Source: Cervus elaphus
Taxonomy: Eukaryota; Chordata; Mammalia; Artiodactyla; Cervidae
DNA: 64,000 nt
Assembly (NCBI RefSeq): GCF_910594005.1
Contig: NC_057819.1
Coordinates: 125,957,669 to 126,021,668, forward strand
Direction: 5' to 3'
Both the position numbers and the translations under genes were made by a program. Positions within the stretch are counted from its first letter, which is position 1, and each line of letters starts with the position of its first letter. Below, piece after piece: positions 10,201-21,058 of this stretch. The notes beneath the pieces are model-generated. The model searched no databases, was not told the DNA's origin, and saw nothing but the letters and a program-made list of their open reading frames with translations.

Positions 10201-11504
10201 TTGGATGTGTGGATCTTGGTCTCTGCATTAAGGCTGAGGCGCCCCAGGGGTCAGGCCACGTGCTGCCCCTTCTGGATCTATGTTCCATATTCAACAAACC
10301 CAACAACTGCTACTTCCTCATCCCTCTGAGGTGACAGAGAGATAAGGCAGAAGCAGACGGGACAGGGGGCAGAGAGACCTGATGGAAACTGCTGACCAGA
10401 CAGAAGTGGAAGGGGTGAGAGGGTCTGCAAGGAGCCCCCTCGGTGTGGTCAGTGCCTGGCCCACCACGGCTCCCTCGCTCACAGCAGCACGTGGTCCGTT
10501 CAGCAGGAACCCACGGCCTGGGGCTCAGGAGGGGGTCTCCTCCATAAGTGCCTTTAACACACCAAGGACTGTAATTGGTCTTGTTAGACCCCGAGGGGCC
10601 CATCCAGAGGTGGGACCAGGGAGCCAGCTGGGAGAAGCCCGTGACTTCTTCTGGGGCAGGAGGTGGGCAGAAAGAATCGAGGAGGGGCCTGGGGAGTCTG
10701 GCCAATTTTGCTCAGGCCTGGCTGGTTTCGGGGGCCTCCCTGGGTGGGAGCTTCTTCCTGGAGTCTACTTAGGACCCCAGAGCAAGCAGTGGTCTTGGCA
10801 CAGGCTTCCACCATGGGACCACTCCTCAAATACCTGGATTCCTCCCTGATCTCAAGGCAGAAAAGGCAAAAGCCTGGGAGTCAGGTCGGCTCCCTTTTTT
10901 TTCATTGTTCTTTTCTGAGATTAGATTTGGGTTGACTGCATGCATCAGCCTCGGGGCCTCACTGGGGAATGAGAAGCAGTGCTCCCCCGCCCCACTTCCC
11001 TGCCTCCCTCCTTCCGTCTTCGGCGTCCTCCCCCATCTCTGACCCTCCTCCCTCCGGCACCCAGGGCTCAGTCATGATGCCACTGCAGGCAAAGGAAACC
11101 CAGCAGGGTCCCTGCTGTCTCTCCCTTCTCTGGACAGTACGCAGCCGCCTGCTTGGGGTTATGCTAGTTACATGGGGGACTCGGTCTTCTGAAAACTGCT
11201 CAGGAGCTGGAGTTGGACATGGGGTCTTGCAGTCTGTTGACTGACTGGTTTCAGGGTCATGTAACATGTTGATAAAGGAGGACTGAAATGTGGTTTAGAT
11301 TTTCTTGGATGCTGTGTTCACCCCCAGTGCTTTGAGGGAGCCGGCCCTCCTGCGATGTCTAGACCCTCCCCACCCCCTCTCCCGGGGGTTTCCTTCACAG
11401 CTCCCAGTTCCCTTCTGTCATCACAGTTTGCAAATCGCCCTGAGAGTTGAGTATGACCAAGGAAGGGCGATCTCTGACCCTATCAGAGAGGCTCTCTGGA
11501 AGAG
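10201..11504. other. Unique GC-rich DNA, no gene seen
   Basis: A 155-codon plus-strand frame at 10382-10849 is open, but its translation shows no domain. Flanking splice signals are unconvincing and an overlapping minus frame is equally open, so I treat it as chance. Confidence 0.5.
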
Positions 11505-11880
11505 ATGATTGCTATTGTTCAGTCGCTAAGTCTTGTCCAGCTCTTTGCAACCCCATGGACTGCAGCACGCCAGGCTTCCCTGTCCTTCACTATCTCCTGG
11601 AGTTTGCTCAAAGTCATGTCCGTAGAGTCAGTGATGCCATTCAACCATCTGACCTTCCGTTGTCTTCTTCTCCTCTTGCCTTCAGTCTTTCCCAGAATCA
11701 GGGTCTTTTCCAGTGAGTCAGCTCTTCGCATCAGGTGACCAAGTTTGGAGCTTCAGCATCAGCGTCTGTCCTTCCAATGGATATCAGTGTTGATTTCCTT
11801 TAGCATTGACTGGTTTGATCTCCTTGCAGTCCAAGGGACTCTCAAGAGTCTTCTCCAGAGGTGATGCTTATGATGAAAAG
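11505..11880 (-). repeat. BovB LINE 3' region, antisense
   Basis: 'tgttcagtcgctaagtcttg', 'tctcctggagtttgctcaaa', 'atcagggtcttttccagtga' and 'ccaagggactctcaagagtc' follow the reverse complement of the BovB (RTE) 3' end. No reverse transcriptase coding sequence remains. Confidence 0.9.
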
Positions 11881-12055
11881 TAGAGGGTGCATAGGAGAGA
11901 CACGGAGGGACCAGCAGGAGCCCAGCCTGGAAGGTGGATAATGTGGCCCTGAGGGACCCTGGGGGCCCTTCAGGGAGGGTTAAGGAGGGATGAACAGGAG
12001 CCTGGTCACGTGGGGTTTTGAGGACCACGAGGGACCCGGAGTTGCCATAGGGCAG

Positions 12056-12500
12056 GGCTCTGATGGCTGACTGTATGTGTCAACTGGACTGCCTCACGGG
12101 GCACCTGGGGAGCTGGTGAAAAGTTCTTTCCAGGGGTTTCTGTGAGGGTGTTTCTAGAAGAGATTAGCCTGTGAACTGGGGGGCAGGATAAAGCAAACTG
12201 CCTTCCCCAGAGTGGGTGGGCATTATCCAATCCATTGAGGGCTTGAGCAGGGCAGAAAGGTTGGAGGGAGGGAGAGTTCTCTCTGGTTGACTGTTGAGCT
12301 GGGATACGTGTCTCCTCCCGCCCTCAGGTTGGAACTTACACCACGGGCTTTTCCGGTTTATAAATGGCAGATGGCGGGACTTCCCAGTGTCTGTAATTGT
12401 GGGAGCCAATCCCTTAGAGTAAATCAGCCTCTTTTTCTCTTGTGTCTGTCTCTACCCCTCTCTCCTGTTGGTTCTATTTCTCTGGAGGGCCCTGACCAGT
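12056..12500 (+). repeat. ERVL-type solo LTR (MLT2-like)
   Basis: 'gactgtatgtgtcaactgga', 'gggtttctgtgagggtgttt', 'agtgggtgggcattatccaa', 'gtgggagccaatcccttaga' and 'tctatttctctggagggccc' follow MLT2 order end to end. 'taaatc' near 12420 stands at the usual poly(A)-signal position. No internal retroviral region is attached, so it is a solo LTR. Confidence 0.85.
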
Positions 12501-12874
12501 TCAGAGGCCTCACGGGACCCTGCTGTCCACTGTCCTTGGCGGTTGGGCATGAGTCCACCCAAACGTTTAGGTGGTGTGGAACCCAGATGCTCCAAGGCAG
12601 CCCTTCCATGAGAGTTGGCTCAGTTCCCCTGGCTACCAGAAGCCTCCTGACATCAAGCCTGCTTCCTTAGTGCCACCGCCCTTCCCTGCTCTGCCCTCCA
12701 AGGGTCGCAGGCCACAGAACTCATCTCATCTTCCCCTGGCTGCCCCTCACGCTTCTAAAGACCCCTCCCTCACGGCCTCCGGCAAGACATCGTTCTGCGT
12801 CCGTGGGCTGCACACTCCTGCCACATCTCATAGGATGCGATACGACACCATCAAGGATAGCGGCTCAGCTGGTA
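12501..12874. other. Unique DNA, nothing recognised
   Basis: An open frame starting at 12571 runs into the following Bov-tA, so its downstream half is SINE-encoded. It is not evidence of a gene. Confidence 0.5.
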
Positions 12875-13092
12875 ATGTGCTAAGTCACTTTGGTCCTGTC
12901 CGGCTCTTTGCGATCCCATGGACTGTAACCCCCCAGGCTCCTCTGTCCACGGGCTTCTCCAGGCAAGAATACTGGAGGGGGTTGCCATGCCCTCCTCTAG
13001 GGATCTTCCTGACCCAGGGATCGAACCCACATCTCTTATGTCTCCTGCATTGGCAGGCGGGTTCCTTGCCACTAGCACCACCTGGGAAGCCT
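12875..13092 (-). repeat. Bov-tA SINE, antisense, full length
   Basis: 'atgtgctaagtcactttggt' opens the reversed body. The reversed head ends 'accacctgggaagcc'. 'gtaatg' flanks both sides (12872 and 13093). Confidence 0.93.
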
Positions 13093-15182
13093 GTAATGCC
13101 CAGCCTTTAACTGTTTACCCCACGTGGATCCTGTGTGACTCTTCCCTGGCCTCAGGCATCTGAGTTGGCGATGAACTAGACCCAGGTTGCGCCCATCAGC
13201 TTTCTCTCCTGGACTCCTGGGTCAGATGTCCCTGTGTCCGGCAAGCCTCTAGGGCAGATCTGCTGAGGGCAGCTCCCTCCTGCCGGGCTGGGTAGCAGGA
13301 AGCAGGGACAGGGACCAGGCAGAAGGAGGAGAGACCGGACTACCTGCTGTCTGACACTAGCTAGAGCTGCTCTCACCCTCCTGAGGGCAAGCACAGCTCT
13401 GCTGGGGGGTCTTTGAGGCCCTGAAAAGCCAGCCTACTCCCCCCACCAGTGCAGGTTCCCCTCTGGCACCCAGAGTGCTTGGCAGCACCGTTTCTCCAAC
13501 CTACCTTCTCTCCCTCACTGTCCTTACCTGCCTTGCTCTCCCGATCACCAAATGGGCAAACTCTCGTGTGTTAGAATCTCCCCTGAAAACAGGTGCAGAG
13601 GCCAGCAGGAGGTGTGCTCCCCGGGGGTGCAGGCGGAGGGCTAATCTTGGGGGTCCCATGGCACATGGCGCTTCTAGTAATAAGATTGAGGGCCAGCACA
13701 CACCCCTGCCTGCTGAGCCCAGACAGGAAGTCCTTCTACCTACTGTGCTATCACTAGGGCCTCCTGGCACAGGTGCCAACCCGTGGCCACCAATTACAGT
13801 CCAGGTCTTGGGGTTTGTTTCCTCCCTGGCCACTTCCCCAGCCATCTGGAGCCTGAGGGATGCCTCTTGCTTCTAAGAATATCATCTCTTTGGTGTAAAT
13901 GACTCCCTTAAGCCTGCCACAATCCTACTCAGCCAGGCTATGATTAGGATGATAACTATTATTCTCGTTATTGCAATTAGCAATAATGGTGAGACAACCC
14001 CTGCTGAGAGCCCATGAAGCCCCTGGCTTGGGGGAAGCGCAGGCAGACCCTCCTCCAGGGATGCGGGGCAGCTTCCCACTGTGACCCCTGGTGCCATGGG
14101 CCTGCTCCGCTGACCCCAGATCGCATGGACTGGGGGACCATCAGGGTGGAAAGGAATGGCTCATGCTACTTGGGGCAATTGTGTCCCTTCACAGAAGGGC
14201 CATGGGCTCTACGGTGTGAAAGGATGCTCCCAGGAGCATCACGCGACTCAGCGGCAGTGCCCAGGTCAGAACTCGGCGGCTCCAGCCCTGGCCTTCCTCC
14301 TGCTCCTCCCTTTTCAGGACCAGTGGCTCAGACCAGCCACATGGGCCAGTGAAAGGGGAGGGACCAGGATGCTTGTCCTCATCAGCCTCTGCCTGGAGGT
14401 CAGGCTGAAGATGGGGGGGATAGGAGACCGGGAGGACCACTCTGCAGAACTCTCAGTTGTCATCACAGCCCCCTGGATTTGGCACAGAAGGTGGTAGAAC
14501 GCATCTCCTTTCCTAGGCTCCCTCTTTCTGGAGCCGCACCCACCCATTCACTTTACCTTTCCACTGTGGGCACATCCCTGAGAGAGCTCCATTTTTAGAG
14601 TGACACTCAGGTGTTTGGGTGACTGCACATGCTGGCTCCATAACCTTTAATTGTCGTTAAGGGAACAACCCCTTCGAAAGGCGGTGGGTGGCCCAGGCAC
14701 CTGATCCAGCACAGGCGTCAATATCTGGCCCAGGCCTTTCGTGTTTGCACAGGTGGAACCCCTGCGCCCTTCGCCCTCCTCCCTTGGCAGTGATGCGCTG
14801 ACTTTGGGGGCAACGCAGTCAGGCACCCTCCTCTGTGGCCAGGGCTCACTCTCCCTGCCTGCCCTCCAGCTGAGAGCCCAGTGCCAGCCTTTATAACCCC
14901 TGCCCGCCTCCACACTCTCGCCCTCATGAATCTTTCACAGCGCTCTGAAGGCTGTTTCATGGCATTCCGAAGTGCCATGGGGCACTGCGGGGTTGCAGCT
15001 CCAGCAAAGAGCAAGACAGAGGAGGCGGGGGCATCAGCCAGGGTGGGGGGACTGTGGAGGCGTGGGAGGGGTTGGGGGAGCTACAGACCTGAATTTGACC
15101 ACAGCAGGTGAGTGATTGGTGCGGTCAGCAGCTTCCAGCATCTCCCAGCGGTGGGTGCTGTGGCTGGGTTCATGTGAGTGCA
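13093..15182. other. Unique DNA, no gene seen
   Basis: About 2.1 kb without a recognised repeat. One AT-rich spot at 13930-13990 has 'attgcaattagcaataatgg', a homeodomain-type core in GC-rich surroundings. Frames up to 133 codons lack domains. Confidence 0.45.
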
Positions 15183-15330
15183 TGCACACACACAAACACA
15201 CACACACACACGTGGCGTTGAGGAGGGGTCTATGAGGGGTCTTGAAAGGGAGAGAGAGAGAGATGGAGGCAGAGGAAGAGGTAGGAGGAAGAGGACATGG
15301 GAGATGGGAGCAGAGAGGGAAGAAAGGATT
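15183..15330. repeat. (CA)n followed by GA-rich purine tract
   Basis: A CA microsatellite (15184-15212) is followed by about 80 bp that is purine-rich on the plus strand ('gagagagagag' and GGAAGAGG blocks). Overlapping frames here translate to Arg/Glu repeats and are artefacts. Confidence 0.85.
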
Positions 15331-16055
15331 GGGAAGCAGAGCCTCCGGGGTGCAGCCCCGACTCCCTGTTCATTTCAGGGATTTTTGTCAGGTGAGACCT
15401 GCCAAGTCCCCCTCCCCCATACTCAGAAAACAGATGAGGCCACAGACAGGACCCCCAGACACAGTCCCCAGGCCTGGAAAGATGAGCTGTGTGGGCCTTT
15501 CCCCAAATCAACAACTAATGTGTGCATCGAACCAACTTTTCACTAATCAGCAGGACGCAGAGTGCGTGAGGGGGTGGTGGGGAATACCGTCTGCCTCGCT
15601 GTGTGAGTCAAACACGGACGTCTAAACCTTCCAGAGTCTCGTCCAGAAATCACTGGCTGACCTTGCTCACAAATGTGGGTACCACAGTCCAGAACCAAAC
15701 ACCAGGAAACCAGACCCGATGCTGTGTGAAAGGGTGGATGCACCAGAACCAAACTGGGTTCATTCCAGGAACAGAGAGATGTTTTCACAGTGGAAATTCT
15801 ATCAGAGTAACTCACTGCACTAATGGAATAAAGGAGAAAGACTTTACCATGGTAGAGCCTGAGAGGGCGTCTGTCACTTGGGTTCATCTCTGTTTCTAGC
15901 ATTTATAGTCACACCGCTATCTACATTTAGTGCCCAGGATACATAAAAAACTTCTACAAATCAATATGAAAAAGACAAATTACAAGGGTATAAAAAGGTG
16001 CTCAACTTCATAATCATCATTGAAACATACATTAAAAATACAATGAGATAGCATT

Positions 16056-16122
16056 ATGGGCTTCCTAGGTGGCTTGGAGGTGAAGAATCCACCTGCCAAT
16101 TGGAACTTAGTGACTAAACAAC
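16056..16122 (+). repeat. Bov-tA SINE, internally deleted
   Basis: The head 'gggcttcctaggtggc' joins directly to the tail 'acttagtgactaaacaac'. About 140 bp of B box and body are missing. Confidence 0.75.
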
Positions 16123-16138
16123 AGCGATTATACCCTAT

Positions 16139-16355
16139 GTGTTCTCAGTTGCTCAGTCCTGGCCAACTCTTTGTGACCCCATAGACCGTAGCCTGCCAGG
16201 CTCCTCTGTCTATGGGTTTCTCCAGGCAAGAATCCTGGAGTGAGTTTCCATGCCTGCCTCCAGGGGATCTTCCCGGCCCAAGGATCAAACCCGCCTGTCT
16301 AATGTCTCCTGCATTGGCAGGTGAATTCTTTACCACTAGGGCCACCTGGGAAGCC
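16139..16355 (-). repeat. Bov-tA SINE, antisense, full length
   Basis: 'ctcagttgctcagtcctggc' to 'gggccacctgggaagcc' gives the complete reversed order of body, B box and head. Confidence 0.92.
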
Positions 16356-16358
16356 TTT

Positions 16359-16389
16359 GAAAAGGAAGAAAGTGAAAAAGGAAGAAAGT
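16359..16389 (+). repeat. Two-unit 15-16 bp purine tandem repeat
   Basis: 'tgaaaaggaagaaag' is followed immediately by 'tgaaaaaggaagaaag'. This duplicated purine stretch bridges two Bov-tA pieces and looks like tail or target sequence copied at insertion. Confidence 0.7.
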
Positions 16390-16473
16390 CGGTCATGACC
16401 GACTCTTCGTGAACCCATGGACTGTATCCTCTGTTCATGGAATTCTCCAGACAAGAATACTGGAGTGAGCAGC
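16386..16473 (-). repeat. Bov-tA SINE fragment, antisense
   Basis: 'gactcttcgtgaacccatgg' and 'caagaatactggagtgag' are reversed body sequence. There are internal losses, and no tRNA-like head follows. Confidence 0.82.
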
Positions 16474-16725
16474 CAGGGATTTAAAAGAAGAGTCAAGATC
16501 AGTCTCTCGCCTGGAAGTCAAGTTGGTGGCTGTCTAGGTGAGGTGGGGGGTGGTCTGGGACAAGAGAAGGCAGGAGGGCACCCGGGGGGTTGGCGGTATT
16601 CTTCTTTGGTGCTGAGCTGGTGTTGCTCACACAGGTGTGCTATTAATACTTTGTGAAAATTCACAGAGTTGGACACACAGTTTTATGCTTTTCTTTATGT
16701 GTATTGCACTTTAATAAAACAGCTG

Positions 16726-16949
16726 ATGCACCCTCTAGAAGCCTCTAGAGGAAACTTCTAGGATAGGGTCTGGGGTCCGGCCAAGGATGTCCACTTTGGG
16801 CTTGTATTCATGCAGTGGGAAGCTCTTGACTCACAGAGGTGTGAGATGTGACTTTTTTTTTTTTAATATATTAATCTTATTCCTTTCTAGTTGTCGATTA
16901 ATAATTTCTTATTTTGTCTTTGTAGTTTATTTGGAGTAGTTTTTTAGTA
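16726..16949. other. AT-rich unique DNA
   Basis: A T12 run (about 16854-16865) and 'attaataatttc' lie in an AT-rich patch. No gene or certain repeat is seen. Confidence 0.4.
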
Positions 16950-17280
16950 CATCTCGGTAGCTTAGCTGGTAAACAATCTGCCTGCCATGCAGGAGATGCC
17001 GGTTCGATTCCTGGGTCTGGAAGATCCCCTGGAGAAGGGATAGACTACCCACTCCAGTATTCTTGGGCTTCCCTGGTGGCTCAGTTGGTAAAATTTCAGT
17101 CTGCGATGCGGAGGACCTGGGTTCGATTCCCTGGGTGGAAAGACCCCCTGAAGGAGGGCATGGCAATCCACACCAGTACTCTTGCCTGGAGAATCCCCGT
17201 GGACAGAGGAGCCTGGCGGGCTACAGTCCATGGGGTTGCAAAGAGTCGGACACAACTGAGCGACTAAGCATACACAGCAC
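16950..17280 (+). repeat. Bov-tA SINE with duplicated tRNA-like head
   Basis: A first head (A box, 'ggttcgattcctgggtctgg', then 'ccagtattcttgg') runs straight into a second head 'gcttccctggtggctcag' with its own B box 'gggttcgattccc' and a full body ending 'gacacaactgagcgac'. The two B boxes are about 120 bp apart, giving a dimeric-head Bov-tA arrangement. Confidence 0.9.
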
Positions 17281-17354
17281 AACAACTTCTAGGTAAGGTT
17301 TTTGGTCCATTTATTTTATTCTTCTGGTCCAGGAAGTGTGTTATTTTTCAATTA

Positions 17355-17565
17355 ACTAATTTTTATTTCTGGTTGCACTGGGTCTTTGTGGCTGCACACG
17401 GGCTTTCTCTAGCTGTGACGAGTAGGGGCTACTCTCTAAGTGTGCAGGCTTCTCATTGCGGTAGCTTCCCTTGTTGCAGAGCACGGGCTCGAGGGCACCT
17501 GGACTTCGGTCATCGTTGCCTCAGCGCTGGTTCATGCATCAGAGAAGCGGGAGGCCTGGCCTGCG
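17355..17565 (-). repeat. CHR-1-type SINE, antisense, partial
   Basis: 'ggttgcactgggtctttgtg', 'ggctttctctagctgtgacg', 'cttctcattgcggtagcttc' and 'cagagcacgggctcgagg' follow the reversed CHR-1 body. The reversed tRNA-like head is missing. Confidence 0.8.
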
Positions 17566-17646
17566 GGGAGGAAGTGTCTGAGCTGCCCCGGGGTACGAGC
17601 CGGAAGCCTGGATCGTTCGGCTCAGCTTGGATGTCGGGTCAGGCTG

Positions 17647-17775
17647 TCTGCGCTCTGTGCACCTTATCGATAAAATATTAGACCTGCCCACTCACAGGTT
17701 TCTGCAGGTCGAATGAGCTAATGTGACAGCCTGTTAGGAGGCCCAGGGAGGTAAGGCATTGTTATTATTTGTTAT
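17647..17775 (+). repeat. MIR fragment (weak)
   Basis: 'gctctgtgcaccttatcgat', 'tgcaggtcgaatgagctaat' and 'cattgttattatttg' fall in the order of the forward MIR core and 3' half, with much divergence. Confidence 0.5.
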
Positions 17776-18574
17776 GAAATGTCACAGGCATTCCTGCTGG
17801 GTGACTCACGGGGCTTGGAGACTTGGAGAGTTTCCCTTCCAAATAAGGCTGGTATGGAGCTTCTTGTTGAGAGCCTGCGGGAGCTGGTCTCAAGGCCCTG
17901 CTAGTCCTACCTGGCCCCCTCATCTCTTGATAGAGAGACTGGCCCCAGAGATAGTGATTCTGGGATCTTTATTGAAACTGATGAATTGCTTCCCCGAAGT
18001 TAATGAGGGCTGCCCCCCCACCTCCATCCCAGCATCAGGCAGATGGAAGGGGTTAAGAGTCACCTTCATGAACATAGGAGGCTACCAGGGACTGGTTCCT
18101 GGGTAAAAAGACAAAGAGAAAGATGGAGAGAGCAGTAACTGAGAGACACAGACTGGTTTTCTTGCCAGGATTTTGGAGGGTGATACCTTCTCCCATTTAC
18201 TCACCACCCTTTGCAGCAAGTCATAGGTAATATTAACACTGCCAGTTCACATTCAGGGCAGATTTGTTTTAAAAGGTGCCTGAACTCTTTTCTGTTCCTA
18301 AGTTGAAGTCTTCGTGACTTTTCAGGAGATTGAGGCAGCAGAAGAAGACCTTGGGGAGTAATCAGACGCTTGCCTGTGTGATCCAGGCTGGGTGAGGGGT
18401 TGAGACTGCTCTGGTGACCTTTTCCAGGTAAATGGGAGAGATGCATTCGCAGATCCGTGTGATCTGTGGGTGGCAGCTGCCTGGAGGACCTGGCTGTCAT
18501 CAAGGACGGTGTCTGCCTCGAGAGATGGGGATGCAATTCTATTCCCACCTCCTCACTTCACAGGAAAGGGGTTG
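17776..18574. other. Unique DNA, no gene seen
   Basis: Single frames of up to 115 codons on each strand show no domain. No repeat is recognised. Confidence 0.5.
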
Positions 18575-18680
18575 AGACACAGGCTCTGAAACTGGGTCTG
18601 TTTGGCTGTTATTTTCAGGTCTGTGATCTTTAGTAAGTTACTTAACCTTTCCTTCACTCCGCTTCCTTATTGCCTTAGCA
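18575..18680 (+). repeat. MIR SINE core
   Basis: 'tctgtgatctttagtaagtt' then 'acttaacctttccttcactc' is the MIR core in forward orientation. Confidence 0.65.
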
Positions 18681-18687
18681 TTTAAGC

Positions 18688-18689
<2 letters not shown>

Positions 18690-18725
<36 letters not shown>
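18690..18725. repeat. (GT)n microsatellite
   Basis: About 17 uninterrupted GT units. Confidence 0.95.
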
Positions 18726-18727
<2 letters not shown>

Positions 18728-18827
18728 CTCTACTTATCTATATTTATCTATATGTTAGCTATGACTTTCTGTTACTTTCTTTAAAATTTTAACAGTTTGT
18801 GACTATTTAATTTATCTATTTTTGTTA

Positions 18828-18983
18828 TATCAAGTATCTATTATGTGCCAGGCACTGTCTTGGGATTTAGAGACGCAGCAATGAACAAAATAGAGGCCTT
18901 GTGTTGGTGGCATCAATGCTGCAGGGGACGCAGATAATGAAGATGTGGACAATTCATGTGTCATCACGTGGTGATCACCAAAT
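18828..18983 (+). repeat. L2-like LINE fragment
   Basis: 'tattatgtgccaggcactgt', 'gcagcaatgaacaaaataga' and 'acgcagataatgaa' resemble the block common to L2-class 3' regions. The family level is uncertain. Confidence 0.5.
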
Positions 18984-19098
18984 CAATGGACATAAGTTTG
19001 ACCAAACTCTGGGAGACAGTGAAGGACAAGGAAGCCTGGCATGCTGCAGTCCATGGGGTTGCAAAGAGTAGGACACGACTGAGCGACTGAACAACATG
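18984..19098 (+). repeat. BovB LINE 3' end, sense
   Basis: 'caatggacataagtttgacc', 'aactctgggagacagtgaag' and 'acgactgagcgactgaacaa' are the terminal part of BovB. The copy is strongly 5'-truncated, as is usual for LINE insertions. Confidence 0.9.
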
Positions 19099-19147
19099 TG
19101 GTGATGGGTAGCAGAGGGAGAGATGAGAGAATGGTGGGGGTTGTTCT

Positions 19148-19358
19148 TTTAAGACCAGCCTTGGGCCACATCTGGCTCACTGTAGCCCGTGTTTATAAAT
19201 AAAGTTTTATTTGAACTTATTTGAACTCAGCCACACTCCTTCCCTTGCATGTTGCCTGTGACTGCTTTGGAGTTGAGTGGTTGCCACAAAGATTACGGCT
19301 CCCAAAGGAGAAACTATCTGCTATCTGGCCTTTTATGGGAAAAGTTTGCCAACCCCTG
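19148..19358. mobile_element. hAT-Charlie-type MITE, near full length
   Basis: 'gggccacatctggctcactg', 'taaataaagttttatttgaa', 'gagttgagtggttgcca', 'tctggccttttatgggaaaa' and the terminal 'gtttgccaacccctg' follow a well-known mammalian hAT-Charlie nonautonomous element. No transposase is encoded. I am unsure of the exact MER name. Confidence 0.8.
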
Positions 19359-19602
19359 TGTAGACATGAGGTTGGGCAGAGCCACTTAGGGAAAGGGAGG
19401 AAGTGCACCCCTCTGATGTCTGTGGGAGGAGGGCTCGGGGCCCCGGAGCAGCAGGTACTGTGGCTTTGAGACCGGATGCGCCAGGTGTGGCCAAGGGCGC
19501 CGAGGAGGATGGTGGGAGTAAGTGAGGTGGGGGCTGTAAGGGTTTGGCTCTTACTCTGCAGGGTTGGGAGCTACAAAGGGACTGCTGTGCTGACTGCCAC
19601 AT

Positions 19603-19622
19603 GGTGTGTGTGTGTGTGTGTG

Positions 19623-19667
<45 letters not shown>
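19603..19667. repeat. (TG)n microsatellite, interrupted once
   Basis: Two TG blocks are separated by 'gggg'. The longer has about 20 units. Confidence 0.95.
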
Positions 19668-19826
19668 GGGAGCAGGGGCAAGGGGACCTGTTTGGATGCT
19701 ACTGTGCTGACCTAGTTGTCTCGAACCGTAGTGACTGCCTGGGGATGATGAGAAGTGGTCAATTTTGGATAAATGTAGAAAGTGACAGTGCCAGGACTAG
19801 CTGATGAGATAAGAATATTGGGGCTT

Positions 19827-21058
19827 GCTTTTTAATTGAGGAATAATTGACATATAACATTATATAAGTTTCAGGTGTACAACACATTGAGTAAGGATTT
19901 GTATACTCTGTGAAATGATCATCATGGTACATCTAGCTCACCTCCATCGCTGTACATGGTTACAGAATTTTTTTCCTGCGATGAGAACTTTTATGATTTA
20001 CTTTCTTAACAACTCCCAGTATTATTAACTATCTAGTAGTGTTAACCATAGTTGCCATACTGTATATTATATGTGACTTAATTATTTTATAAGTAGAAGC
20101 TTGTATGTTTTAAGTCCTCTCACTCATCTTGCCCTTCATGACCTCTAGCAACCTCCAGTCTGGTCTCTGTAACTATAGGCTTTTTTTTCTTTTTTGGTCT
20201 TTCTCTTGTCTGATTTATTTCACTTAGCATGATGGCATAATGCCCTCAAGTTCCATCTATGTTGTTGCAAATGACAAGATTACATTCTTTTTAACGGCTG
20301 CATAATACTTCATTGTGTGTGTGTATCTCACAATTTCTTTATCCACTCTTCTGTTGGTAGGCACTTAGGTTGTTTACATATTTTGGCTATTATAAATAAC
20401 ATTGCAATGAACACGGGGTACAGGTATCTTTTGGAGTTAATGCCGTTTATTTTTATTTTTTTGGAAAAATACCCGGGAGTAGAATTGCTGGATCATAGGG
20501 TAGTTCTATTTTTAGTTTTCTGAGGAGGCTTCACATGGTTTTTCACATTGGTACAGTGGCTGTACCAATTTACATTCCCACAAACAGTGCACAAGGGTTC
20601 CCCTTTCTCCACATCCTCACCAACTCTCGTTATTTCTTATCTTTTTGATGGTTGTCATCCTAACAGGTGTGAGGTGGTATCTAACTGTGGTTTTGCTTTG
20701 TATTTTCCTTGGTTAATAACATCTTGGAGCATCTTTTCATGTACCTGTTGGCCACCTGTATGTCTTCTTTGGAAAATGTCTATTCAGATCCTTTGTCCAT
20801 TTTTTAATCGGTTTGGTTTTTTTGCTGTTGAGTTGTTTTAGTTATTTCTGTATTTTGGATATTAACCCCTTATCAGATGGATGGTTTACAAATATTTTCT
20901 TCCATGTAATAGGTTGCCTTTTCTTTTTGCAAATGGCTTCCCTTGCTGTGTAGAAGCTTTTTAGCAGAATATAGTCCCACCTGCTGATTTTTGCTTTTGC
21001 TGCCTTTGCTTTTACTGTCAACTGAGAATCTCTGTTTTTAATGCCTTGGGGGAATTTG
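19827..21058 (-). repeat. L1 LINE 3' half, antisense (ORF2 C-terminus and 3' UTR)
   Basis: 'aattgaggaataattgacat', 'gtttcaggtgtacaacacat', 'tccatctatgttgttgcaaa', 'gctggatcatagggtagttc', 'ccaatttacattcccacaaa' and 'attaaccccttatcagatgg' give the reverse complement of an L1M-type element from its end back into ORF2. It is the longest uninterrupted L1 piece in the window, about 1.2 kb. The coding part (right side, about 20860-21058) is broken. Confidence 0.9.

Larger units (their letters stand above)
15740..16725 (+). repeat. Ancient L1 remnant (ORF2 pieces and 3' UTR), with SINE insertions
   Basis: 'gggttcattccaggaacag' and 'ctaatggaataaaggagaaa' (15757-15840) match the RT-region part of L1 ORF2. 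'acaaatcaatatgaaaaaga' (15955-15976) matches a later ORF2 part, so there is an internal deletion. The 3' UTR ('aaaattcacagagttggac', 'tattgcactttaataaaac') resumes at about 16600-16722. Three Bov-tA pieces lie between 16056 and 16473. Confidence 0.7.

Noticed and set aside
19827..21058. Open frames that might be a gene
   Set aside because: They fall in antisense L1 3' sequence, and the L1 coding part itself is broken.
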